Positions 55,901 through 64,000 of a stretch of 64,000 nt of DNA are shown here, piece after piece. The DNA is from an uncultured Blautia sp. (lineage in GTDB: Bacteria; Bacillota; Clostridia; Lachnospirales; Lachnospiraceae), in contig NZ_CAKRNY010000011.1 in NCBI RefSeq assembly GCF_934371575.1, positions 25,689-89,688 of the forward strand, read 5' to 3'. Numbering within the stretch: the stretch's first letter is position 1; each line of letters begins with the position of its first letter. The position numbers and the translations under genes are program-made. The notes under the pieces were generated by a model that made no database searches, was not told the origin of the DNA, and worked only from the letters and a program-made list of their open reading frames with translations.

Positions 55901-56737
55901 TAAAAACAGTTTCTTACATAAAGTACTTTTTCCCATTCCAGGGCCTGCCAAAACCACCTTATTTCCCGGTTCAATTACTAACGTTTCCGCATCGTAGGTC
56001 TCACCAGATCTTCTACCAAAATATTCATCATACTGATTCAAAAAATCCCATTGTGTTTCTGTCTGTTTTCGTTTGATTTCTTCTTCAGTCAAAATATTCA
56101 GCTTTATCCAGGCATCCTGAATAGGCAATTTTTTATGCAAACCCAAAATCGTGATATATGAATTCTCTTTATGTTGCTCTTCCTGATATTTCTGTACTTT
56201 CTCATAAGCCAATATGCGTAACTGTGTGTTTTCTGTCCCCCATCCTAATTCCTCTTTCAAAAACTCAACTAACTTATGTCTTTCCTGAAAGTCCATTCGT
56301 GAACTGGCATCTAACAGATCCATAAAATCTATAATATCTTTTTCGTCATCAAATACAATTTTTTCGTCATTCCTAATCGAATAACTAGATTGCTTATCAC
56401 CCAGAATCAAGATCTTTAAATGAGGAAATTTATTGTATACTTCATTTTTTACAATTTTGAAAATTGTATTATTTACCTTATTGCTGTTTTTCTCTACAGT
56501 TACCTGAACTCCGATTCCCTGTTCTAAATCTCCCAAATCAATCCCAGGATAATTTTTCTCAACGTAATTCAGATTCTCCAGCTTCCAGCCATATATACAA
56601 TTTAAAACTTCGCACATAACATCTTCCAATGCTTTATTCTCGTCAAGCAATCCCTGCTTCCCATTATATCTTAAATAGGTCTTAATATACGCCAATATTG
56701 AAGCCAACATATCTTTATCTGCACGTGTTCTTGTCAT
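52952..56737 (-). CDS. SMEK-NACHT STAND NTPase, putative defence sensor
   Basis: The protein is 1261 aa. Residues 1-150 match the SMEK-type domain (PGIDLGDLEQGIGVQVTVEK, an REase-like D...QVT core) that heads many bacterial conflict proteins. A NACHT-type NTPase follows: Walker A GPGMGKST (265-272), Walker B IIILDGLDE (333-341), sensor TSRP (368-371). The rest is a long helical, probably HEAT-like sensor region, with a CxxC...CxxC zinc ribbon near residue 1120. It lies 44 nt after the nSTAND3 gene on the same strand and is visibly A+T-rich compared with the core genes. Role in phage defence is inferred from the architecture. Confidence 0.82.
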   Translation of the reverse strand: MTRTRADKDMLASILAYIKTYLRYNGKQGLLDENKALEDVMCEVLNCIYGWKLENLNYVEKNYPGIDLGDLEQGIGVQVTVEKNSNKVNNTIFKIVKNEVYNKFPHLKILILGDKQSSYSIRNDEKIVFDDEKDIIDFMDLLDASSRMDFQERHKLVEFLKEELGWGTENTQLRILAYEKVQKYQEEQHKENSYITILGLHKKLPIQDAWIKLNILTEEEIKRKQTETQWDFLNQYDEYFGRRSGETYDAETLVIEPGNKVVLAGPGMGKSTLCKKLFLQAEAMNKFAIKVRLWDVAGYMREGAAFEIALCKAMCQSLAVEFTKAELAYFFSIIILDGLDECGDYRRTVAKSIAAWGYGHPYQMIIVTSRPIGYDLTELADYRHYQILPMNEWQMESSSQKLMELVQQDCEKQYQWFIKKIQNRELHKLACRSPLVLGFMVQLSLKKKNWGNNKISLYQEIVNEWLQGSSRDNEKIISEVELRYGIEAIAFYMMSHVSDEAREVYTKNNIITYVGERFTEEIEYPSLKAKKIAEQCLEFWLERGILDKGFYKGQECFLFLHLNVGEYLAACYLSKMSIKMKKEWVHNHYRENIWQETLRMAIACDHQGVFVEELLDIESKCQLPEGAVFLAAQGISESNPQNVPQELYDKLYEYCFGDNKYLSQKTAMTINCLKGAKINWHIRELESYAASEDIWEKMIAYHIILIALSDENDKLQIWARKYVIDYKNVFERNTFRLRVNDLPMAVEVLLADRNDKELTEAIKKISFESISVYEIEAIGKYMEAIGEGEWFNKRYEGLMAGVQEFQHNLFSEELRQSEERLIAVLISIFGVETSEIVDTCHEYSKIIAVMNYKDAGISDIRWLGRDLQRKYSQEFVNLICTAVNLDQEQLKKELYSLSHFSDKKGSFVSCNHTVQLHLTGEWSRCNGKVSAEVLEEGLSSHSDILGTCACCMAYSNIGNTDIAELLGKLFRTSAENRIVKRVGIVLKAGRDSALERCAEERLIDDSIPSFPCLFDYLSKVPDIENGCADRWLSCIEHGLAGNRYLVIAALKYLLSLRKESIPENIQTQLESMIKESYNKWKKKKIRCLHCEETVYIKPDGFCPKCSIGTELPTKYFIEALVSFSSFTMEEYIYLCSHPMSDVSAIAKRELQKIWIADQGKLEYVIENFEKMEYDDYIFEIILQLPSQFTYPYGMALKRLGTEINEKMQLIWLGNLRSLEWISAECMKSMICESLSDESDAIRNKAMKCWLGEKDFWWDNFA

Positions 56738-56781
56738 TTGATACCTCTTTTGAGAACAATAAATTAACTATACATTTCGAT

Positions 56782-59700
56782 TCATATATTCCAATTTTCT
56801 ATTGCAAATCTCTTTTCATATTTTTCTTCAAAATTTATTCTATACTTCTTTTTTGTATTTTTATATCGCTTCCAGAAATCTTCTTTTGCCTCCTTCAGAA
56901 GTTGTTCTATATCTTCACATTTTATATTTAGCATTTCCATGGTATATTTTACTATTTCATTTGTATACAGTAATTTAGGAAAACTCATTTTATAAAATTC
57001 TGTAACCATTTCGCAATACATTCTATTTACTTCATCTATTTTATCCTCTGTCATTTCTCGTATTTTGATAAATTGAGCATCTTTGCCTTTTTCTATTTCT
57101 AGCTTCAGGCGATATATCGTCCTCAAGAAGTCTATAATTAATTTATCATGAGAAAACTGTGGAATAATATATTTTTGAATATTTTTTTCTTCAAACTCCT
57201 CACATAGCCCCTTATACCCCATATGTTTTTCTTCCAATAGTTCAATATACTCACATAATATTTTGAAGTATTTACTTTTTTCTTCTTCTGAGGCAAATTC
57301 GAAAAAAATATCCCACATCTTTTTATTCTCGTCAACCTTTGTCAATGTACAAAGCAAATAATTAAATATTCTTTCTCGTCCTACTTTAGTTGAAACAATT
57401 TTCCTGTATAAATCATATTCACCTGAAAAAAATCCGGACTTGGAATATAAACCATCCACTAATTCCATCAATGCCAGATAATATACTTTACTTTCCTTTT
57501 CGCCCTTTATTATCTCTAGCATAATATTATTCCAAATAGCTGGAGTGCCTTCATGATGATAACCATTATACCAAAGTGGTTGAGGAAATCCATTGTATAC
57601 ACATACACATTCTTCCAATATATTTGCCTGATCTGCCAATTCCATAATATGCCTGTAATCATTCTCGTTATATATCTCTTTTGTTATAGCAGATTTAATT
57701 TCATCTGGAACGCGCTTTCGCGTCAACGCAACTGCGCAAATCCATTTTTTATCCAAACGCTCCACATTTTTCAAAAAATCACAGACATCTGCCTGCTCGC
57801 CTTTTGTCAATAAACTCCATTGATCAACAATATGTGCAATATGCGATGTAATAATGCTTGTCTTGCTCTCCTGAAGTGCTTCTGCAATAATATTCTTTCG
57901 CAAATCGGGGTTTTCAGAAGTTCCTAAAATAATATATCTTAATACACTCATTCCATAACCCGATGGCCTATGAAACTTCGAATACTCATCAAGCCAGTGC
58001 AACCATGCAATTCCCAATCGAATAATTTCTTCCTGATTTTTTAAATATTCAAGTGATTTTTCGAAATCAGCTGCCATATGAGGCTCATGAATATCCATAT
58101 ATTTTGCAGGGTAGAACAATAGCCAGTTTAAATACAATTTCACCCAGAACTTCCATAATTTTTCTTTTCCTTCTTCTGTAAGTAGCGTCCAATCCACAGC
58201 TTCACTATCATATTCATCCCCAAATTTATCAAACAATTTTTCAACTGCTAAAGCTACTGATTTTCGTTTGACTTGCCGTCCAAAGTAATCACTAAGACTT
58301 TGAATCAGTTCCTCGCTTAGCCCGGACAGATTGTGAAAAGCACCGGATAGCATGTCATATATAACATTATAATTTTCATAACGAGTTCTCCACTTTTCAT
58401 CAAAAGCCATTTTTTCGGGATAATTTTTAACAAGATAATACATAGCTTTGCTTCTTATTACAGCTTCATCAAATAACAACGCATACCTTAAAAAATCAAA
58501 AGACAGTTTGTCCCCCATATTACTATATAAAATGTCGTAAACTTCTTTCTTTAAAAAACCTTTTTTGTTTTTAAGGCGATCTTCTATTTCCCTTTCCGTA
58601 ATTGTAGCCTTTTTTCCCAGAAGCAGGCTCAGATTCCATCCAACATGATACTGATTATCCTGTTTATACCAGCATTCATCCTCACTCCATAACAAATATT
58701 TGTCCGAAATCCTGGCATTTTTAATATTTGTCACAAATTTTTTCTGATCTTCTTCTGTCATTATATCAAAGTTTTTGTCAAGAAAAAGAACTGCAATGTC
58801 TCTCACAGCTGGAAAAATAGAATTACTGGCATCAATAAAACACTTGATTACTAGTTCATTCACCGTAAATTCTTCAAGCAAACTGATTAAGCTACAAATT
58901 GCTGCATTTTTTGAAAGAGAACCAATTGCCCGGTGTAAATACCCAATATATTTTTCTGTTTCCCAGTCTTCTTCTATTTCCGTTTTTAATAATAATCTAC
59001 TGGCATAGGCATAAATAGGATGTTGAAAATAGATTTCTTTTGTGATACTGTCTCGATAAATATACCCAAGATCACAGAATCTTTTTATCATTCCTTTAAC
59101 AGACCTGTCCATAGCTATTTTTCGCCCATAAGTCGGAAAAACGGGATTTTCCTGTGCATTCTCCTGCCTTCCGCCTATTGTAACAGTAACACTTGCGCTC
59201 TCTGTCAGCCTTAAAGATTTCATTTCTTCATCTGAACAAAATATGTATGCTAAATCCTCCTGATTCACTGCACGTATCGTATTGCAAATACACCCCAAAA
59301 TCATAAATAGTTCCTGGAACTCCTCTGGCATAGAGCCAATTTTATCATACACACATTCTGCACTGATTCTTGCTTCTGCAATTATCTGCGCCACTGACAG
59401 ATTCTGTAAGTCTTCTATTTTCGGATATTCAAAAGATAAATGCCTTATTTCTCCAATTTCAAGGAAACCATTCTCAACTCCCTGCTTTTCTTTCAAAAAC
59501 TCAATTATTCTATTTTCTGTCTCGATACTTGTCTCTTCACTACCGTAACATAATCTCCAAAAAGCGTCCATCTCTTCTGCGCTCATTATCGAAACATCCC
59601 TCCAGTCATTTCTTCCAATTACACACTCTGACACCAACCTTTTCTTTGAAGTTTCCAGAAGAATATCTCTTCTGCATGTTATAATCAGCTTTCTGTTTGA

Positions 59701-60762
59701 TGATACAGTCTGGTCTATTAATTGTTTAACAGAATCCATTATTTCAATAGATTTTTTTTCTATATTAAAATGACCAAACGGATCTTCCAAAATCAATAAT
59801 CTACAATCATTATCAGGCGCATTCATAAAAGCATACGTTTCAGTATCCCCCAAAATAGTATGGGATATTTTCACATACACTCCTGCATCCTGTAGTTCCT
59901 GTGCAATTGTTTTCGCTACATAAGTCTTTCCAGATACAGGCACTCCCGTTAATAACAATATATTATTTTCCTCTAATTCATTCTTAAAAGAGCTGATACT
60001 TTCTCTTAAAAAGAACTTATCATCCTCCTGTAAAATACGCCTGAAGCTTTTGGTTTTAATCACATCTCCAATCTGAGGTACAATGTCATTTCCAGAGTTT
60101 CTGCCATCTCTCACAATTTCCATCATTTTATTCAAAACATCCATACACTCGTCTTCCGGAATATGAAATTTTGTTTTTAACAGAACACCTATTTCTTGTT
60201 CAATATTATTATTTCTCTCAACAATCCCTACTCTTTTTATTACTTTTTTGATTTTTTCTGTGCTATTATTAAAATATTCAAGCAGATACGCCTGCCTTTT
60301 TCTTTGCAGATCTGTCTTAGTACCAATTGCTGCAAGCATTGTATTCTTCAGTTCTTCAACCTCATTATCATCAAGCCGGACATTCCCCCCCTTTGCCCCA
60401 CTTTTATTTTCTGTTATAAATTTGCTTACCTTATCCTGACAGCGATTATTCGTAACAAATAACAAGTAATTATTATCGCACTCCTCTATTTCATCTAAAA
60501 TAAACCGATCCGCACGCTGATTGGCAAAATGGGCAATCCAACGAGAAAACTCCTCATATGAAATTTCATTGCTTCTGTTCTTCACCTGTATTTCTATTTT
60601 ATATTTTCTATTTTCATCCCGGAATAATATTTGTGCATCTTCAAAGCTCCTATTTTCCACATAACATTCTAATTCATCTTGTTTCCAATTATTAAGTAAC
60701 ATTTGCAACGTCACAAGATACTGATAGTCATAAGCTTTTGGTCCAATTTTTTCTACACCCAT
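56782..60762 (-). CDS. nSTAND3-type NTPase with N-terminal nuclease-like domain, putative defence protein
   Basis: The protein is 1326 aa. Residues 1-150 look like a PD-(D/E)XK/DUF4297-type dsDNA nuclease: D42, then E57-x-Q59-x-K61 (YKIEIQVKNR). The NTPase has Walker A GVPVSGKT (273-280), Walker B LLILEDPFG (322-330; the DPFG form is typical of nSTAND3) and LIITCRRDIL (359-368). About 850 helical residues follow, suited to target recognition. It is the first gene of the pair, with a GTGGGGAT ribosome site. Family proteins act as oligomerising immune sensors; that function is inferred here. Confidence 0.8.
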   Translation of the reverse strand: MGVEKIGPKAYDYQYLVTLQMLLNNWKQDELECYVENRSFEDAQILFRDENRKYKIEIQVKNRSNEISYEEFSRWIAHFANQRADRFILDEIEECDNNYLLFVTNNRCQDKVSKFITENKSGAKGGNVRLDDNEVEELKNTMLAAIGTKTDLQRKRQAYLLEYFNNSTEKIKKVIKRVGIVERNNNIEQEIGVLLKTKFHIPEDECMDVLNKMMEIVRDGRNSGNDIVPQIGDVIKTKSFRRILQEDDKFFLRESISSFKNELEENNILLLTGVPVSGKTYVAKTIAQELQDAGVYVKISHTILGDTETYAFMNAPDNDCRLLILEDPFGHFNIEKKSIEIMDSVKQLIDQTVSSNRKLIITCRRDILLETSKKRLVSECVIGRNDWRDVSIMSAEEMDAFWRLCYGSEETSIETENRIIEFLKEKQGVENGFLEIGEIRHLSFEYPKIEDLQNLSVAQIIAEARISAECVYDKIGSMPEEFQELFMILGCICNTIRAVNQEDLAYIFCSDEEMKSLRLTESASVTVTIGGRQENAQENPVFPTYGRKIAMDRSVKGMIKRFCDLGYIYRDSITKEIYFQHPIYAYASRLLLKTEIEEDWETEKYIGYLHRAIGSLSKNAAICSLISLLEEFTVNELVIKCFIDASNSIFPAVRDIAVLFLDKNFDIMTEEDQKKFVTNIKNARISDKYLLWSEDECWYKQDNQYHVGWNLSLLLGKKATITEREIEDRLKNKKGFLKKEVYDILYSNMGDKLSFDFLRYALLFDEAVIRSKAMYYLVKNYPEKMAFDEKWRTRYENYNVIYDMLSGAFHNLSGLSEELIQSLSDYFGRQVKRKSVALAVEKLFDKFGDEYDSEAVDWTLLTEEGKEKLWKFWVKLYLNWLLFYPAKYMDIHEPHMAADFEKSLEYLKNQEEIIRLGIAWLHWLDEYSKFHRPSGYGMSVLRYIILGTSENPDLRKNIIAEALQESKTSIITSHIAHIVDQWSLLTKGEQADVCDFLKNVERLDKKWICAVALTRKRVPDEIKSAITKEIYNENDYRHIMELADQANILEECVCVYNGFPQPLWYNGYHHEGTPAIWNNIMLEIIKGEKESKVYYLALMELVDGLYSKSGFFSGEYDLYRKIVSTKVGRERIFNYLLCTLTKVDENKKMWDIFFEFASEEEKSKYFKILCEYIELLEEKHMGYKGLCEEFEEKNIQKYIIPQFSHDKLIIDFLRTIYRLKLEIEKGKDAQFIKIREMTEDKIDEVNRMYCEMVTEFYKMSFPKLLYTNEIVKYTMEMLNIKCEDIEQLLKEAKEDFWKRYKNTKKKYRINFEEKYEKRFAIENWNI

Positions 60763-60937
60763 TATATTTTATCCCCACTTTTAAATTTCTCTATATACGC
60801 CACTACCGCCCAACGAGTACTGGGCGGTAGCAAAGTAATCAATTAATTCAATTGCATTTTATTCATCGTTTTCTTTACCTGAACATTCATGTATTTCAAT
60901 TCCGTCACCATACTTTCGGGGAAGATTAAATTGAAAA
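60763..60937. repeat. Spacer with a GC-rich 10-bp inverted repeat
   Basis: CTACCGCCCA (60805-60814) and TGGGCGGTAG (60823-60832) form a perfect stem with an 8-nt loop in otherwise AT-rich DNA. No T run follows. It separates the AAA/PD-(D/E)XK gene from the STAND pair. Confidence 0.65.
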
Positions 60938-62533
60938 TTAATATTTCTGAAATTTCTCAATCACACATTCATGCAGTTTCGTCTTCTTATCGTAATTAAT
61001 ACCTGCCAGCAGCAAATCCCCATGATAATCTTTTAGTGCTTCACTATACTGCTGTCTCTTAATCTGGGTAATTGCTCCAGGCGCATTCTTATTCCATTTA
61101 AGTTCAATTATAGCTGCCGGTTTGTCCAGATGAAGCTTTCTGGGAAGAAAACAAATATCTGCAAAACCTTTCCCACTTGGCAGTTCTCGAATAACTGTAT
61201 AGTACTCTCTTGCAAAATAAAATGCCAGATCGATCGTACAGCTCAAAGAATTCTCATCATTATACTGTAAGATAGATACTTCCTGATGCACTTTATCGAT
61301 TCCCTTTGCCACTGTATCACTGTCCATTCTCCACAAAGCTTCCAGCAGCTTTCTGGAATTTTCTACAGAATCAATAACCTCAGGCCACTCCATAGTGCTG
61401 ATTGCATTTATATATTCCTGAGATACTTCTTTATTGGGAATATAGACAGTTTTATCCGGCCAATGATAGCTCAAATAACCAAGGTGGACCAGAAGGGTCA
61501 ATACATCATCTTTTCCCTGAAAAGTCGCCATATCATTCGAAAAAGTTCCCGTGTTAATCTGTACCTTATCGCCTCCAAGCATTTTTATGACAGAATCTTT
61601 TAGGCCATCATAATTCAATCTAATATAAGTTTTAAGCGCTTCATAGGTTTCTGTCTGATTCCAGTAATTATCAAACACCCCACTTAGCATTGCATCCACT
61701 ACAGATTTCGGGCTATACATGGAATAAATTCTTTTCTGATTCTCTTCTACTGTTATCAGTTCGTAGCCATCATACCAGGCCTTCGTTTCTTCGAAGCTTC
61801 TCTTGTACTGGGCACACAACATTTTTACTTCATATTCTGTAAAACCAAAGAATTCAGCCATCTCACGGGGATTTGTCATAGAATACTCTGTGAACATATT
61901 CAAAGCAGAATGAGAACCATATTTTTTTATGGGCAAAATTCCTGTCATATATGCCAGCGCAACATAATCCTGATCCTTCAGCCACACTCTCAAAAAATCA
62001 AGATACTTCTTCTGTGCCTCTCTATCCTGCTTATATTCCCGAAAAAGACAATCCCACTCATCGATCAAAATCACAAAAGGACATTTTGTCTTTGCAAAAA
62101 TATCCTTCATCACCTGTATCAAATCTTCAGAATCCCGAAAGTGCAGATTTCCATAAGCATCTAACAAATCAAACAGCAAATACCGCCTCAAGCGTCCCAG
62201 CATCTCATCTACACTGTTGGTAACGCTCAGGAATTCCTGCATATTGATTTTGATAACATCATATTGGTTTAAATGGTCTCTATATGTGATTGCTCTGCTT
62301 ATCCGCAAACTGCCAAACAAATCATCGCTGTTTTCTTCTTTCTCATAATATGAAGCAAGCATATTAGCCGCCATAGACTTTCCAAATCGTCTCGGGCGAC
62401 TGACACATACATATCTCTGCTCTGTACAGATCAATTCATTTGTTCTGGCTATCAATTCACTCTTATCCACATAAATCTTAGACCTCAGACTATTGCGAAA
62501 AGAAGCATTTCCAGGATTCAGATAACTTCCCAT
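60938..62533 (-). CDS. AAA-ATPase-like protein with C-terminal PD-(D/E)XK nuclease domain
   Basis: The protein is 531 aa from the ATG at 62533 (AGGAGAG upstream). The N-terminal AAA-like domain carries SRPRRFGKSM, the GxxRxGKS-type P-loop of this family, and ILIDEWDCLF (Walker B). The C-terminus has the nuclease core FADICFLP...AAIIELKWNK (D...ExK). Such AAA_ATPase-like/PDDEXK_9 proteins are abundant, often multicopy, in Lachnospiraceae and Bacteroidales. Their biological role is not established; mobile-element or conflict functions are suspected. It is 137 nt downstream of the Rpn gene. Confidence 0.88.
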   Translation of the reverse strand: MGSYLNPGNASFRNSLRSKIYVDKSELIARTNELICTEQRYVCVSRPRRFGKSMAANMLASYYEKEENSDDLFGSLRISRAITYRDHLNQYDVIKINMQEFLSVTNSVDEMLGRLRRYLLFDLLDAYGNLHFRDSEDLIQVMKDIFAKTKCPFVILIDEWDCLFREYKQDREAQKKYLDFLRVWLKDQDYVALAYMTGILPIKKYGSHSALNMFTEYSMTNPREMAEFFGFTEYEVKMLCAQYKRSFEETKAWYDGYELITVEENQKRIYSMYSPKSVVDAMLSGVFDNYWNQTETYEALKTYIRLNYDGLKDSVIKMLGGDKVQINTGTFSNDMATFQGKDDVLTLLVHLGYLSYHWPDKTVYIPNKEVSQEYINAISTMEWPEVIDSVENSRKLLEALWRMDSDTVAKGIDKVHQEVSILQYNDENSLSCTIDLAFYFAREYYTVIRELPSGKGFADICFLPRKLHLDKPAAIIELKWNKNAPGAITQIKRQQYSEALKDYHGDLLLAGINYDKKTKLHECVIEKFQKY

Positions 62534-62670
62534 ATTACACACTCTCCTGATAAAAAGTTCCACAGTATCAATTGCTTTTACTTGAAATAATGATACCATG
62601 GAACTGCAAAAAAATCTATAAAATATGTGCTTTTAAACCATTAGCGTATACGTCTCGATTTTATACCTTT

Positions 62671-63651
62671 TTAATCAATTCCATACTCTTCCAAGAGTTT
62701 TTGACGAAAGGCAGGATCGTCAAGGGCACGCTTTAGGTCGTCAATGCGGTTGTCTTTTAGCAGTGATTTGGTAAGTCGTTGCTCATGCTCTGCGCCAATC
62801 TGGATTCCTTCAGACCTTCCAGCAGCACGTCCTCTTTCTTCAATACCTTGAATCGCTTTACAAACATTCACCTTTTCTTCCTTAACTTCTTTTTCAATCT
62901 TCATTCCAGTCATCTCCTCCATTACACGAACAGCCTTCCTGTCCATAGTTTCAAATGCAGTATTTCCTTTCACAAGCTGGCTCAGCTTCTCCGTATCTTT
63001 TGAATACTTAATAAACTGCATTACCTCACGAAAATTAGAAGTAAAATGCTCCAACTCCTCTTCACTCATCTCCCCTGGTGCAATCAGATTGATCCGATAA
63101 TCAGGAACCAATGACAATATGCTTTCATCCTGTACAATTAACATCTCATGCAGCGACCTGGGTGCATCCCAACTATCAGCCCCGAAATACACTACTACTG
63201 TTATAATTGGAAGCATCCTGTCTTCTCTGTAAAAGCCTGAAAGAAACTCTGCGGAATCTGGTTTCTTCTCTTTAAGATCTTTCTCCTTCCGCGCTTTTTT
63301 ATGAGAAGCCTCTGCTTTCTGCACCTGAGCTGCATATTCCAGCGAATCGTAAACCATATTTTTCACTGGCATTGCATAATGAACATTGGATTGGTTCTCC
63401 ACTCCCAGGAGCAGATACACCGCATTTTCATCTTCCATAGCACACAGGATTTTAAACACATCTCTGTATTTCTGATATGGCACCTCCGCCCCGTCAGCTC
63501 CATATGGAATGATTACATTTACAGTATCCAGTTCCTTCAAATTCTTAGGGTCAATGACCTTTTCTCCTTTGTAAATCATATGGTTGAACACATCCGCAAA
63601 TACTTCTGTGTCCTCCATGTACTCTTTTGTGATGATATCCTTTCTTCCCAT
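62671..63651 (-). CDS. Rpn-family recombination-promoting nuclease / PD-(D/E)XK transposase-like
   Basis: The protein is 326 aa from the ATG at 63651 (AGGTGGTG upstream; a GTG four codons earlier is possible). DTEVFADVFNHMIY, LLLGVENQSNVHYAMPVKNMVYDSLEYAAQV and MLPIITVVVYFGADSWDAPRSLHEML match the Rpn (transposase_31) family of clostridia. The C-terminal 60 residues are Gly/Glu/Arg-rich and helical. E. coli Rpn proteins are nucleases that raise RecA-independent recombination; recent work links them to phage defence. It lies next to the putative insertion-sequence end. Confidence 0.88.
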   Translation of the reverse strand: MGRKDIITKEYMEDTEVFADVFNHMIYKGEKVIDPKNLKELDTVNVIIPYGADGAEVPYQKYRDVFKILCAMEDENAVYLLLGVENQSNVHYAMPVKNMVYDSLEYAAQVQKAEASHKKARKEKDLKEKKPDSAEFLSGFYREDRMLPIITVVVYFGADSWDAPRSLHEMLIVQDESILSLVPDYRINLIAPGEMSEEELEHFTSNFREVMQFIKYSKDTEKLSQLVKGNTAFETMDRKAVRVMEEMTGMKIEKEVKEEKVNVCKAIQGIEERGRAAGRSEGIQIGAEHEQRLTKSLLKDNRIDDLKRALDDPAFRQKLLEEYGID

Positions 63652-63663
63652 GGATTTCACCAC

Positions 63664-64000
63664 CTTCTATGATTTGTTTTTCAGAAGAGCTTATGTAGGT
63701 TTGAAACTCTTATGATGTATATAGGATAGCATACTATTTCCTTTTCTGGAAGAAAAATATATTGGAAAAGTATAAAATTCATTTAATAAGTTTTTCATTA
63801 AACTTTTAGAAACTTTACTGGAAGCACAGGGATAGTGTCTTTCCAGATTATTGCCTTTTTCAGTTGTTATATTATCTTTTCAATAATTTTAAATTCTTTA
63901 TATTATAACTTATCTTATACATCTGTTGATTTATACTTAAAACTGACCCAGTTTTAACGAGGAAAATTGACCCACTTACAGCAGTGGCAATGAGTAAGTA
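63664..64000. other. AT-rich end of window with a possible insertion-sequence terminus
   Basis: No gene is seen. Most of the stretch is AT-rich. Near the edge, CTGACCCAGTTTTAA (63943-63957) and TTGACCCACTTACAG (63967-63981) are imperfect direct repeats 24 nt apart. Repeated TGACCCA-type units are typical of IS21-like element ends, so an insertion sequence may begin here and continue outside. Confidence 0.5.

Overview
The window is a stretch of chromosome from a low-to-moderate GC Gram-positive anaerobe, most likely a Lachnospiraceae (Clostridia, Blautia/Dorea-like). This is judged from the gene content and order: yicC-remA-gmk-rpoZ-rimO-pgsA-cinA, ylxM-ffh-rpsP-khpA-rimM-trmD-queA and plsX-rnc-smc-ftsY. 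Other supports are a tyrosyl T-box leader, a choline-binding-type repeat cell-wall hydrolase and a selenocysteine system. The genus is not proven. Nearly all promoters that can be read are sigma-A type (TTGACA-N17-TATAAT-like).

Positions 1-7000 hold, on the minus strand, a partial serine hydrolase, cardiolipin synthase, rpsU, alaS and tyrS with its T-box. Positions 7000-10060 are a small accessory patch: a secreted SleB-type hydrolase with wall-binding repeats, a cysteine/glycine-rich small protein, a 57-aa protein and an unrecognised two-gene pair. Positions 10063-15563 form one long minus-strand housekeeping operon. Its promoter shares its -35 region with the divergent rqcH promoter. Positions 15789-30334 carry rqcH, an ABC-F protein, a secreted FN3 protein, an EF-G-like GTPase, tyrA-aroA, a D-lactate dehydrogenase, nfo, an NSS-family transporter and a CapA-like protein.

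Positions 30458-44377 are the core translation, secretion and chromosome-maintenance genes (SRP operon, trpS, ilvA, ftsY, smc, rnc, plsX). Between ylxM and trpS is a very small locus that looks like a type I toxin-antitoxin pair of the Fst/par kind. It has a 29-aa membrane peptide, a convergent antisense promoter, a shared bidirectional terminator, and a direct repeat that lets the antisense RNA cover the toxin start codon. Positions 44514-46152 carry tRNA-Sec (selC) and an unusually short selB, convergent with each other. glmS and a capsule-type sugar transferase follow, and then a divergent LytR-CpsA-Psr / chain-length / tyrosine-kinase set with a lysine-rich secreted protein.

Positions 52950-64000 are a visibly more A+T-rich accessory island. 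Two very large minus-strand genes form an apparent operon: an nSTAND3-type NTPase with an N-terminal nuclease-like domain, then a SMEK-NACHT protein. Both look like STAND-type immune sensors, and the pair is the best candidate for an undescribed (probably antiphage) system. Next to them are an AAA-ATPase/PD-(D/E)XK protein, an Rpn-family nuclease and, at the right edge, repeated TGACCCA-type sequences resembling the terminus of an insertion sequence. All calls are by eye; no database search was run.
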